In this document: positions 34,519 through 45,195 of the stretch, one piece after another
How positions within the stretch are numbered: the first letter of the stretch is position 1
How the letters are laid out: each line of letters opens with the position of its first letter
Assembly: GCA_022747635.1 (NCBI GenBank)
Contig: JAKTNV010000020.1
Coordinates: 2,393,501 to 2,457,500 of the forward strand
Reading direction: 5' to 3'
Length of the DNA stretch: 64,000 nt
Source of the DNA: Hetaerina americana
Lineage: Eukaryota; Arthropoda; Insecta; Odonata; Calopterygidae
Translations under genes and position numbers: made by a program
The notes under the pieces: model-generated
What the model was told of the DNA's origin: nothing
Databases searched by the model: none
What the model saw: the letters and a program-made list of their open reading frames with translations, nothing else

Positions 34519-34551
34519 CTGATGATGACGTTCAATGTTAAAACCTGGGTC
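34519..34551 (+). ncRNA. Hammerhead-ribozyme-like motif, plus strand, degraded
   Basis: The mirror unit of 34481-34513: CTGATGA, TGACGTTCAATGTTA, AAACCTGGGTC. The G of the conserved GAAA is replaced by A, so catalysis is unlikely. Its similarity to the minus-strand unit supports common origin. Confidence 0.4.
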
Positions 34552-34601
34552 ATGTATTTTAAATAAGGTGTGAAGAATTACAAAGTCAATTATTTCATTT
34601 C

Positions 34602-34940
34602 ATTTCAATATTTTATACAAATCCCATAGAGTTACGCCGGAGACAGCAAATTTCATTCATAATAAAAAAATAGGATCTTGGTTCTAGGATTCGTTAACTC
34701 AACATGAATTGCAGAGCAAAGTAACTGAATTTTTTGCCAACTTCGGAGGTGAGCCAATCTCAGGGGCAGTCGGCCGATCAGGGGGAGAGGTCAAGAGGGT
34801 AAGTATATCGAAGAGGGTTCGGATTACGAATGCGGGTACTATGGAGCCCAATATGCGTGAAGAGTTCCATTTCTTTACGCATACGTAATCCTAATTTAAA
34901 ATATTGATAGAAATGAGCTCTTACGGCTAGTAATATATAA
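34602..34940. other. Unassigned sequence between hairpins
   Basis: No gene or element recognised. AT-rich. Confidence 0.4.
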
Positions 34941-35603
34941 TAAATTTGAAACTCCAATAGCCGTAAACAGTTTACCTTTCTAAACAAAGTGAAAATGAAA
35001 TTAAATGGCTAGCGCCACAAGTCAAAAAGGGGTAAAGGTAAAAAAGGATAATGAGGTAGGTAAAAGGGGTAAAAGGTAAAAAGGAGAGGATAAGAAAGGT
35101 GAATACGAATACGCGTATTTACGCTCCCTTCTACGTTCGCTTAACGGTTGTGTAAAGCTTCCCTTTCACTTTTTCCCCCTCTTTGCAACGGTCATTTCTT
35201 TGACCGTGTAATTCCCCCTCCCCCTCACTACATATCCTATCGTTTCAAACTCCTCCACTATCAGCCTCGTCCATTGGCTCTTGTCTTTTTCACCACCCCC
35301 CCTCCTCCCCCCCACACATGTAACACTATATATTCTTCGGATTGCCCTTACCCTTTCTCACTTCGACTTGTGTTGTAGTGACGATTACCCTTCAGTACGC
35401 TGAAGAGGGCTACTTTGTGGCCGAAATACGCGTATTCGTATTCACCTTTCTTATCCTCTCCTTTTTACCTTTTACCCCTTTTACCTACCTCATTATCCTT
35501 TTTTACCTTTACCCCTTTTTGACTTGTGGCGCTAGCCATTTAATTTCATTTTCACTTTGTTTAGAAAGGTAAACTGTTTACGGCTATTGGAGTTTCAAAT
35601 TTA
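34941..35603. repeat. 180-bp near-identical inverted repeat with 303-bp spacer
   Basis: Left arm 34941-35120 and right arm 35424-35603 are almost perfect reverse complements. They share TGAAACTCCAATAGCCGT, AATGGCTAGCGCCACAAG, tandem GGTAAAAGG-like units and ATACGAATACGCGTAT at the inner edge. The spacer is C-rich with no reading frame of note. Its last 24 bp (CTGAAGAGGGC...GGCC) complete a hammerhead-like core with the start of the right arm. The near identity of the arms means the inversion is recent or kept identical by gene conversion. Confidence 0.93.
35400..35437 (+). ncRNA. Hammerhead-ribozyme-like motif at the inner edge of the inverted repeat
   Basis: CTGAAGA, one extra G, a 6-bp stem GGCTAC/GTGGCC with loop TTT, then GAAATACGCGTATTC. 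The palindrome ATACGCGTAT can form stem III after GAA, leaving a U as candidate cleavage base. Like the 34481 unit it has one extra base before stem II, suggesting a shared structural variant instead of chance. Activity is unproven. Confidence 0.4.
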
Positions 35604-38292
35604 CTAATTTAAAATGCTGATTGATTAGCCTTCATCCTCCGAAGAAAACATAATTCCTTTCATTTTTTCCCTGGCCATAATACGGATAACAATGATGAGT
35701 GATCCCTCGTCGGACAGCACAACTAAAGCCACAGAGCCCTGGAATCCAACCGACCCACACCTCCACTCTCTCTTTGGATGTCCCTCCCCGCATGCGATAC
35801 AACGCCAAGCAGCCAGCCTTCCATCCGCGTCTGATCTTGTACATTGCGATCGCAACCCTCACAACCCGATCCACGTTGAATGTGTGCATGGACCAGCTAT
35901 CCCTCCAATTCATTTCAACATTCCGCATGCTTCCGTTTACGCTTCCCATTCCATTATCTCTAAAATCGGCCGACAAATACATTCGCGTCACTTCCCACAT
36001 GCCTTTATATTGCTGTTTGCAAATACTTTACACCTTCTCTTTACTTCCCACGATGACACCTGGACCATCTGTACTTCACCTTTTGTTTTCGTCTCTCACG
36101 CGTTCTGCAGTCAAGTCTCCACTTCGCGTTCTTACGTTCCGGAATGGAGATTCAACCTTACCTTTACAAGTCTTCTTCTTACAAAACTCGTTCCTTTTCA
36201 GTTCCATGAAGTAATTCGGGTAACTTCAAGAAGTTTCTTCCTGGAGATATCATTCGCCTGGCACGGAATTCGAAACAGGATATCTCCACTTCCGGCCTCG
36301 TACTTCAGCAAAGAAACTCCCGGCTTCCATTCTCCGCAAACCCCTTGAGGGATTCCGAGGATGTCACTGCAGGCAGTATTTTGCTTGCCTCACCAACGTT
36401 CGTTCCCAATACAAGGCAGTATTCCTGAACCCAAACTCGTCATCGCGCATTCCCTTCTTCCTGGTCATCTCTCCAACATGCGTTTATTCGTACCATTAAT
36501 GTCCTCTTACACCTACAGCCTCCGTTTCCCTTGAATATTTTTTGGTCCACCCAATGCATTTCCTGTTTAATCTCGTTGGAATCGCATATTTTCCCGTTAA
36601 CCTTTGATATTTCTGCCGCCTTTGCTTCCCCATCGCAGTCACTCGCAGCCCTCACGTCGTCGCCACCCTCGACCGAGATATCACTCATTTCTTTGCACAT
36701 AATTTTTCCAAACTTTCGGCTTCCTCCATTCTTTTCCCACTTTAATTTTTCCTCCAGCGGCGCACCCTTCATATACACATATACCTTCTCTCCAAATATA
36801 GCTAAATATTCTGCATTATGCAGTGGAACTCTTATTCTTTTGATATGACCTATGCTTTGAGTTTCTCGTCATAACATTTAATCATCCACCTCCACGCGGG
36901 GTGGCAATTCACAACGCCCCTCCCGAATACATGCACCGTGCAATGCAACCGCAAAATTAGAATATTTGATCCCTGTGCGCCTTGGTACTTTTCATGCCCA
37001 AGTACGCCTGGAATTGATGCTTGACATTACATTATTCAATCAGGTAAATTCATAACTTATCACTCTTGACTTTTCCTGTTCCTGAATCATATTTTTCTTC
37101 CGCCACCGCTCATGCGTCCACCGAGAGCACTTCGTTTAGCCCGGAATGTTTCCTTATACCTCCTGCAGTTCGTCATGCAAGTTACACGCCGTCTCATTGG
37201 TCCATCGTCCCTCCATTCCCCCTCCCACATCCATCCTTGACGTGTTGCTATAACTAGAGTTTCCACTAACTTGTCCGACATACCCCTGGAATGTCCTCCC
37301 GTGATTCCCCACTCGCGCCCCCTAGAGTGATCATCCCCAGAATCGAAGATTGGCAAAGCACTCCCGACGACCACCTCCACCCCCTTGCACGGTCGGAGTG
37401 GCAGGGGACGCACCCCCCCGGTCCCCCCCCCCCGCACCAAGTGCTGTCGGGGACCGCACTTTAATCCCCCCCTCTTCAACCGCAAAAGCGAAGAAGGCAA
37501 TTTGATTCCGTGGGGTGATTGCGCCCCCCCTTTTCTCTCTCTCTCTCCCTTTCTCCCGTCCCTTCTCCTTTCCGGCGTCTTTTCATCACTTTCACTCCCT
37601 CCGAAGACGTAGAGGAGAAAAGGCAGACATTTACAAGGCGAAAATCGTCTTATTTCTGCAAAATCGAGAGTGTGGAATTTCTTTGGACGCATCCATTATA
37701 GTCGAGCGGAGAAAGGACGACACCACGCAATTCGGCGACGACTTGCACGCACGCACGGATGGGCGGGTGTGTGCCCAATGGACCAGCTCTATCCTAGATT
37801 TATGTATATTCCCGGTTGGCTTAAATGGATTCTGTGACATTGAACAAGGTTTATCTGACCTTTCCCTTCGAAAACATAACGCATGAGCTCCACCATATGA
37901 AAAATATTGTAGATCCGTAGGAGTTTTACGCGGGAAAAAATCTTCCTTGGCGTGGCGGAAGGTTTTGCGTGATCCATTGAGATGTAATGGTGGGAGCGAT
38001 GAGATGATGACCCCTGGTGGGGTCACCCAAGTCAGATGGGTCGAAGGGAAGGAGCCAGGCGACAATTTGGTACCAGATGATCGATGCAATGCCAAATGAC
38101 AAATCATACTATGAAACGAGAAATAGTCAGTGCTTGGCGCATTCAGGCGCGCTGCTGACTGCTGAGCGAAGCTAATCTTTCAAAATGAGCGCTCTAAGAT
38201 TCAGAAACTAGCAACTATTGACTCTTCTGTAAAATGTATTGAATAAATCGTACTTAATGAAATTTGTTGTTTCAGGCGACAATTCATTAAAA
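35604..38292. other. Unassigned sequence; possible decayed element on the minus strand
   Basis: On the minus strand, readable segments at 36440-36778 (with EKLKWEKNGGSRKFGKIM) and 35632-36000 look protein-like, in that charged and aromatic residues are spaced as in a real coding sequence, but I recognise no family. They could be pieces of a decayed transposable element read from about 36850 to 35640. From 37380 to 37600 the sequence is C/T-rich and the long frames there are compositional. Confidence 0.35.
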
Positions 38293-38400
38293 CGAAGGAA
38301 GGAGCTTCGTAATTCCCTACACACACTTTATTTAAACATCGTCGAAACCTAGGTCGTGTTTTAATTAAATTGTGCGCGGGATTACAAAGCTACTTCCTTC
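38293..38400. repeat. Imperfect hairpin with hammerhead-like half-core
   Basis: Arms around 38293-38335 and 38361-38400 pair imperfectly (GAAGGAAGGAGCTTCGTAAT against ATTACAAAGCTACTTCCTTC). Between them, GTCGAAACCTAGGTC at 38341-38355 matches the GAAAC + short stem III + GTC part of the unit at 34481. The CTGATGA half is missing. A diverged member of the same repeat family. Confidence 0.65.
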
Positions 38401-40179
38401 ATTTTAAGATCGAAAATATTATTGGATTTTACATAATCGCCTTTCTCTGTATTATCAAAATGCTGCAATATTATTTGGATCAAAGCCTAACTACAACAGT
38501 TATTAGAACTAACACGTAGTATTACCAATTTATTGAAATTTAAATTGCGTAATCAATGAATTTTGGGCCCCAGATGCCCCATTATGCAGCGTGGAGCCAT
38601 AGGTCGGGGGAGGAGGGAACGTCATCGTCTAACCCAACCCATCTTAACAAAACAAATGAAAAAATTATGACCAGAGCATGTCAGAGAATCGGTAAAAATA
38701 AGAAGGCCATGGGCTTCATGTAATACCTCCAATATTCAAAATCAGAAAAGATAGCTTGATTCATGGATATTATTTTGAAGGAAGTCGTGTTTTCTCTAAA
38801 CTAGGCTGAAATTTAACTACATTTAAGACCATTACGTATCTTAAAAAGAATTAAAATTAATCATCTTCGTAAATGAATAAAGACAATGTTCACTGCACAG
38901 GTAACCCATTGCATTCCACAATTTATGTTTGTAGGTAAAATTTATACGCCGCCCATCATACCAACATTGCTCATATCAGTATTTCATCCAAACCAAGGTC
39001 GAATATCGCCTCAAATCAGCCGCCATTACAGATCTGAGAACTCGCAGCCCAACAAACATTCTAGTATTCTCTTCGTTGAACTTCCTGGGTTGAGCCATCA
39101 CCACTGAATCCATAACGGAACGAATTACATCATTTCAAATGCACTTCCTCAGCGCAACAAGGTGCATAATTTCCCCAATCTTACATTTTTTATGATGTAC
39201 GTTTCTAAAACTGCAACATGCCACCAACATAATAATTTTCTTCCTAGAGATTTAAGTTTCTGTCGGCAAATAAACGCCATCAATTGTTTTTTTGAGCCCG
39301 TCGATTCCTCAAACCCTTCACCCGCCATTCAGAGGGGCAAGTGATGGGCTAGAGACCCGTGCATTCCGTATAAAAAATAAGTTAATTCGGATAATGTCGA
39401 CAAGGCTTACGGGGAAAGCGATTAGTGGCATTTAAAAGCCATTAGTATACCCCTGCTGGTGCATCCCGTGCGTTTATTATTTTATCGTTCAATGTGTTCG
39501 TCAAATTACATTCATTACGCACGTTTGCCTGCACGTCCCGGAGAGAATTACATTGAATCTGGGGAGAAGGGAGAGCGAGGAGGATTGAGTGGAGAAAGGG
39601 GTTTATTCACAGGAGTGAAAAAACCGGCAGCCTAATAAACAGTGTCCGCGTGGCGTTGTGGGCTCTATGAAGGGCATCAAACATGAACAAAATGGCCGAA
39701 TACGAACACTTGCTCGAGACAAAAAAGCTTTGCCCCACCTCGCCCACCGCTCGCATCAGCTGCCCACCGATAGCAGACGCCCCGTACTAAGCACCACCCA
39801 CGCACACACATAAGGGCATAAGGTTCCTGAGGGCAAATATATTGACCGGAAGGCCTCGGTTCGTGCCGGAGTAATTAACTTCACACTCCAGTCTTCATCT
39901 GCAGTTTTCGTTAACCAGATCCATCGTGGCATAGGGAAGGAAGGATCCTCCCCCCCCCCCGTTCCCTCTCACGCGTTATTATACGTAACCGCGTATTTTC
40001 AAACGCCCACGTGGTAATTGGGGAGTAGTATGCACCTTATGGCATAGGTTGAGCGAACAAATCAAGAAAACAACGTCCTCGTTGGCAAAGGTAAAATTCT
40101 CTTCCATCAAGACCTTTCACAGGTTCATACTTCCGCAGATTCGATGAAGAAGATTATGTAATTAAAATTCGAATTATTT
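38401..40179. other. Unassigned sequence
   Basis: No gene or repeat recognised. Confidence 0.45.
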
Positions 40180-40407
40180 CAACGGTTAGCGTATTCACCA
40201 GATTTTGCTCCCTGAGACTTTTTTAATCTCCAAATTTGAAAAAAATGTTTGGTGGAAATCATTCACGTCGAACGAGGTCATCACCAACACAAGATGCCTA
40301 TTTTTGGGATCATCCGAAATCCTACTTTTTTGGGTTGTTTAAAAAAGTTAAAGATATGCTGGGGAAAGTTTATCGAGCTAAATGAAGATCATGTTGAAGA
40401 AGGAATC
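40180..40407 (+). mobile_element. mariner transposase C-terminal relic
   Basis: One frame with stops reads LAYSPDFAP, (stop), DFFNLQI, (stop), KKCLVEIIH and later LGCLKKLKICWGKFIELNEDHVEEG. This matches the C-terminal part of mariner/SETMAR-type transposases: the YSPDLAP-x-DFF motif with the third catalytic aspartate, then the WxKCIxLxGDYVE-like ending. It is a different subfamily from the elements at 6003 and 48485. No terminal repeats were identified. Confidence 0.75.
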
Positions 40408-40570
40408 CACCCAAAATAGATGTCAAATTCCACTATTGACTGGCCGTGATATCCTCTTCCTACTTCCTTCGTCTACTAGAAAGATTAATATTTCTCAAAT
40501 TAACAATATCCAATGGAATGAAACTAAAATAAGATATGAGTCACAGAGCTCGGACACAAGTAGAGTTTTC

Positions 40571-40605
40571 CGGCCTGGGTCGTATTTATTTGTGCACACA
40601 ATAAT
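40571..40605 (+). repeat. Short relic resembling the hairpin repeat flank
   Basis: GGCCTGGGTCGTATTTATTT followed by GTGCACACAATAATG resembles the sequence after the hammerhead-like site in the 34519-34601 arm (CCTGGGTCATGTATTTTAAA, then GGTGTG). Short and diverged, so only tentative. Confidence 0.3.
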
Positions 40606-41224
40606 GTATTATTAGACAAGATGTACAGTTCATCATGTCAAAGCATTGGTAAAAGCCAAAATACTTTCTCTGGATGGGATACCAGGTATTGCGAATTTTG
40701 CAAAATAATGATTGAACGCAGAATTATATATTTCTTTGAAAGAAAGGGCATTTTAAGAAATGGCAAATTTCTCCCGCAAATGCAATCTCTTTTGCCGATA
40801 GAAATAAGGGCTAGCAATCGAAGTCGTCAATGCAAGAGCATGAATGAACAAGTAAAAAATCCTAGCGCCGGTGATATAAAAACCAGCCAAAAGCAATTAA
40901 CCTCCGAGAGATAACAAAACTGGAAAACTCCACAAATTAGCAAACGGAAATTTCCCATTCCTCCCATTTCTTACTGATGTTCCGTATCCACTCAATGTTG
41001 CTTCAATCTTCAGACTTTGAATAATTTACCTGTCGGAAAAAATATGCGAGAAGAGAATTCCTTGATAATGTGTGCATAATTTCTGCCAAACAGCTTTAAA
41101 AACCATTCCGTTAAAAACAGTAATGATATCAATCATATGTGTCCTCATAATTTTCCCAGCCAGGACTTCCAAGGCAATAAGTATTGTCTATTTTCACGTT
41201 CCAAACATACGCGCTGTGCCGCCC
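40606..41224. other. Unassigned sequence
   Basis: One 97-codon frame (40621-40914) has no recognisable motif. Confidence 0.4.
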
Positions 41225-41570
41225 GGTCGAATTATAGGCAATATGAATATTCATAAATCTCCAGGTATGGACATTATCAGAATGAAAGAAATGGCACTGC
41301 CAAAAAGCGCATTGTGCCCCATGATTGCTCAAATTATTTATTCAAGCATTAACCAAACTGTGGTTTCTAATATTCTAAAACTTTTATATTCAGAAATATT
41401 CATGGAGGTGGTTCTCCAACCAATACACATAATTACAGGCATAGATCCATCCTAATTTCGTGAAATAGGCTAGTAGAAAGATATGAACCTTTAAATATTT
41501 CGTGAAAAATTCCATAATCTATTCAACACAGTGTGGTATGAGAAATGGCACGGAACCAACCTGTCGATTG
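41225..41570 (+). pseudogene. Reverse transcriptase relic (non-LTR retrotransposon)
   Basis: Finger motifs are readable: NMNIHKSPGMDIIRMKEM (usual form KSPGPDGI), then IYSSINQT. After a frameshift come GGSPTNTHNYRHRSILIS (usual form NNYRPISIL), then SRKI...FVKNSIIYSTQCGMRNG (usual form NQFGFRxG). The order and spacing fit a LINE reverse transcriptase upstream of the palm. No catalytic motif is retained. I cannot assign the clade. Confidence 0.6.
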
Positions 41571-42269
41571 AGAAATTGGGAATTGAGCGGAGGCAAGAAG
41601 GAAATCCAAGAAATGAAAGCGATGCAACACCGAAGTAATAAGCCCGAGATATAAAGCTGCGGAACCAAGTCATCCGAGAGCAGAGCAAGGAAGAGCGAAT
41701 GGAGAGACACCTGGTGCGAAGAAATGAATTAGAACAAAAAAAAGAGGGACCGCGCGAAAGGGCTTATGAACTGGTGACGCGAACAATGTTCTCTCTCCTC
41801 CAAATCCGAGCACATCTCTCCCCAATGAAGACGCCGGGAAGAGATGGAGAGAATGCGTTGAAGTATTCTCCCAAGGACCCAAACCACTTGAAGGCGACTT
41901 CATTAAAGAAGAGTCCTTGATGGAAGAAGACGAACGCGACCCGGAAATACTTGGAAGCGAATTCGAGAGAGTTGTGATAGACCCAGATAACAGCATGGCA
42001 CGCGGAATTAAAAAAAAAATAAACGGAGAGAGAATCAAGGCCCTCGGGGTCGAAGCGAACGATACGCCCTCTTTGGAATAATCAAAGAAAGCTGCGACAG
42101 CGAAAAACTAGCAGAGGGCTTCGAGGAGAGAGCGTGACGATTGCAATGCCGAAGTATCCGAGATCAGATTGCATTTCTGCGAAGAACACAAAAGATTGAG
42201 CAAGGTGTCCCGCGCATTGTAAATACTCTGATTAATATCATGCGAAGTAAGTAGAGAAGAAAGCCTCAT
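41571..42269. other. Unassigned, probably decayed element sequence
   Basis: Fragments such as LMEEDERDPEILGSEFERV (frame near 41918) look protein-like, but I recognise no family. It lies between two LINE relics in the same orientation and may be part of one of them. Confidence 0.35.
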
Positions 42270-43600
42270 GGAAAAACCAATTGGGATTCAGGGAAACAGA
42301 CGAGCAGGAGGAGGGGGAGGCAACATGACTGGGTATTGGCCAAAAACATGTACGCATACTACGCGAGCCTTCAAATGGGGCATTCGTGGCCTCGGTCGAA
42401 TGGGACAAGATGTTCAAGGGACTGGAAGCAAAGACGAGAATAATTCCTCACCTCTACGAAGATCATATACCAACCAGGCAAATGAAAAAGAGAGAAGGAA
42501 AACAGAAGCTAAAATAAATTAAGGTGATAATGGACGAGGATGCAATATCTCGTCATCGCCATTCAAGTTTCACCTAGAAAAGCCAATAAAATAAACACGA
42601 GAATTGAGCATCAAAGGAGTCGAGGTGAATGGCGGAGAATAGCGAGAGAAAGCTCACAGATGGCATTGCAGTAGCTGCGGAAACGCAAGGGGGCCCGCAA
42701 GCAAGTCTGGTTGATATAGTTCTAGTTTTTGGGGAATATAATATGCATGAGTATCAATAACAAGAAAAATAGTATTTTTATTACTTATAACTACCCTGTA
42801 AACCACTTCATGGTGCATGGCAGGGGGTGAAATCAGACAAATTTGGACCCGAATATTTTGCCCCCTAGTGCGTTCGGACGTTACTCTGATCCCTTATTGT
42901 GCATGGAAAAACTGTTTAAAAACTCGTGTAATCTTAAATACCTCTCTCTTAAACTCAATCTCTTTAATTTTACTGACATGATCCCTCCTACCGTAGAACG
43001 ATGGGGGTAATAATGTATTTTCAACATCACTGCCAAAGAGACGTCCCAATGTGTGGAAGAGATTAAATCTTTAATATAACCTTCGCTTCGTGAGTGATTC
43101 CCAGCATAGCTGCTATAATATTTTGGATACGCTATTAAGTTATTCATAACAACGTGTTACAAATCTAGCTGCTCTACGCTGCATGCGATCCAACTCGGCA
43201 AAAAAAAATAAAATCCTTTTGAGTGAAAGAGAGAAGCTGAAGGCAGATATCACAATTTGAGAAGTGAAATTAGAGCGAGTGGAATCCTTCATCTACCTGT
43301 GACAGGGCCGCAGCTGTATAGCTTGGGATGGAGGAAGCTACACCAACATCAAGCAAGGAACATCTCAAGCCAAGAAGGCGTGCATATCAGGGGGGGGGGG
43401 GCAACTACTACGCTAAATTAATCTGAGGTTGCAAACACGGAAGTAATTTGTGTGGACGTTCTTCTTACGCATTGCCATCAGAGACATGGGACACTGTAAA
43501 AGTGGAACAGGGAGGAATGGAAGCCTCTGAAACGTGGCGCGGGAGGAGAATGCTGAAGATTGAATGGACAGATAAGAGTGAAGAATGAGAGAGGAGCCAT
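42270..43600 (+). mobile_element. RTE/L1-like LINE relic, interrupted
   Basis: Decayed reverse transcriptase. Near 42380 the frame reads VEWDKMFKGLEAKTRI, (frame break), LYEDHIPTRQM, matching the FDRVxWxKLxxxLxxxGxxWRxxR...LYxxQ region. After an inserted LINE (42791-43195) the same element resumes with KNKILLSEREK, VESFIYL and IAWDGGSYTNIKQGTSQAKK (usual form FTYLGSxIxxDGxxxxDIxxRI), then ENAEDWMDR (usual form MLKIxWTDK). Many stops; old copy. Confidence 0.65.
42791..43195 (-). mobile_element. LINE family C 3' fragment nested in the RTE-like relic
   Basis: The minus strand reads MQRRAARFVTRCY, LCWESLTKRRL, RLFGSDVENTLLPPSFYGRRDHVSKIKEIEFK and then a 3' UTR ending in the hairpin block CACCCCCTGCC...TTACAGGGT at 42791-42830. 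It is the same family as 58174-58412 (-). Its thumb and C-terminal motifs parallel family A, but the UTR is distinct. The RTE-like relic continues on both sides, so this insertion is the younger of the two. Confidence 0.75.
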
Positions 43601-44969
43601 AATACCATATTACCTATATCTTTTATGCATATCATGGATGTAGACCAATGATACTGAGCTGCATGCTCTGCTATTGACCAATTCAACCAGGTCTTCAACA
43701 AACTTTCCAAATGTCCCGTTGCCAGGCTATGCCTAGCGTCACATCATCAATGCATGAGGCATAATATTTGAATGAAATAAATTTAAAAATAAAAAGGGTA
43801 TCGCTTGAAATAACCTTAAATCAGGCTTTTTGCCGTCCGTGGAGGGAGCAGTGTCAAGGCTACGCGCGTGGTGTACCCCTATGCATACGTATTCGGGGCG
43901 TCTTGGGGGATTAGCCTGGCTGCTTCGTAATCCCTCGCGCCAATATCAGCGGGAGGTGGGGGAGGGGGGCAGGCGCCGCCCATCGCCGAACGCGCTGGCC
44001 AATCGCCACCGCAGCGAGCGAGTTAATCCCTGCGTGTCGGGATAATTAAGGGCGCACGAGGCGGGAAGAAGCGGGATGAATTCCGTAATTACGGATTCGC
44101 GTTCAACGCTCGCACGTCGATGGATTAAGTTAGGATTATCATAACGTGAAAAATGAAACCGTTGGAATTGACCATTGGAGCGAACGGGAATCCCAGCCCC
44201 CCCTCTCTCCCGATAAAAGCAACGGTTGCCAGGTCCCTCCTTGCCACGAGAGAGCGTTGGATTCACCTTGGACTCCAGGAAGCCACGCCTTCTCAAACAT
44301 GCCTGACCGCGAAAACAAATTGAGTCCGTAGCAATGCTCCTGTGCCATTGACTGAGGTTCCTCCATTCAAAAACCCTTAAGTGATGGAATCCTTAAGTTT
44401 ATGGAATAATAATTTAATGTTACGACGAATGCTTGCTTTTAGACGAAGTCTCAAGGGTCCTCTAACGCTATAACAAGTCGTTTTCCAGCATTCGATATTA
44501 AGTAACATCATATCAGTACTTATCCTTATCAACATGATATCCTTCCACAGCCTGCATGTATTAACAATACGAATACGCAAAATATTGTGGGATACAAATT
44601 ATTACTTGGCGTGATAAATATGGGAAACTGGAATACTGAGGTACATGGGTCAAAAGCAAAATGGTGCTATCTGCATTGCCCCTAACAGAGAAAGGCCATG
44701 CACCGCTCCTCACAGTTACGATAGGGATGGCGACGGAGTCGTGGCGACTCGAGTGACAAAACGTCACATTATTTTCAGGATACCCGCAAGGGTCACGTAT
44801 TGGGATTTGAAATGGAGCCAGAGCCAACTGCAATTGCTAATCCTTCATTCGACGGTGCTGAAAATATCGGCGACGGAATTCATTTCGCACATTTATTTCG
44901 AGTCGAGGTGGTCCGAGGGAAATGAGCGGCGTCACTAATTAATCCCCCCGGGGAGAGGGAGGGAGGGAG

Positions 44970-45195
44970 AGTCTGAATGTCTCCCTCATCCTCGGATCTC
45001 TCGGCGCGCCCGAAGGCCGCGCGCACTCGCCCGCGAGAGCGGAGAACGTTGAAAGTTGCAGCACGGCACGCACGACTGATTCGTGACACATTGACACGGC
45101 GGCGCTGCGAATTCCCCACCAGGTGGGTCCCCCTCGACTGCGGTTCGCACATCTCACCACCGCACTCGAGTGGTGGCGCGATTCCATTCACCCCT
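44970..45195. promoter_or_regulatory. CpG-rich patch (tentative)
   Basis: A local run of CG dinucleotides (GGCGCGCCCGAAGGCCGCGC and neighbours) with a palindromic CACTCGAGTG flanked by CCAC/GTGG at 45160-45176. It may be a promoter or other constrained non-coding DNA. No gene start is visible next to it. Confidence 0.2.

Larger units (their letters stand above)
34436..34601. repeat. About 80-bp inverted repeat centred on hammerhead-like cores
   Basis: Left arm 34436-34513 and right arm 34519-34601 pair with a few mismatches around a 5-nt spacer. Each arm, read outward from the centre, starts CTGATGATGA and continues through a short stem, AAACCTGGGTC, and then an AT-rich flank ending TTACAAAGTCAATTATTTCA or similar. 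Two hammerhead-like units thus sit on opposite strands. Confidence 0.9.

Noticed and set aside
37087..37692. 201-codon minus-strand frame
   Set aside because: It overlaps a C/T-rich tract (G/A-rich on the coding strand), is Gly/Arg-rich and has no motif.
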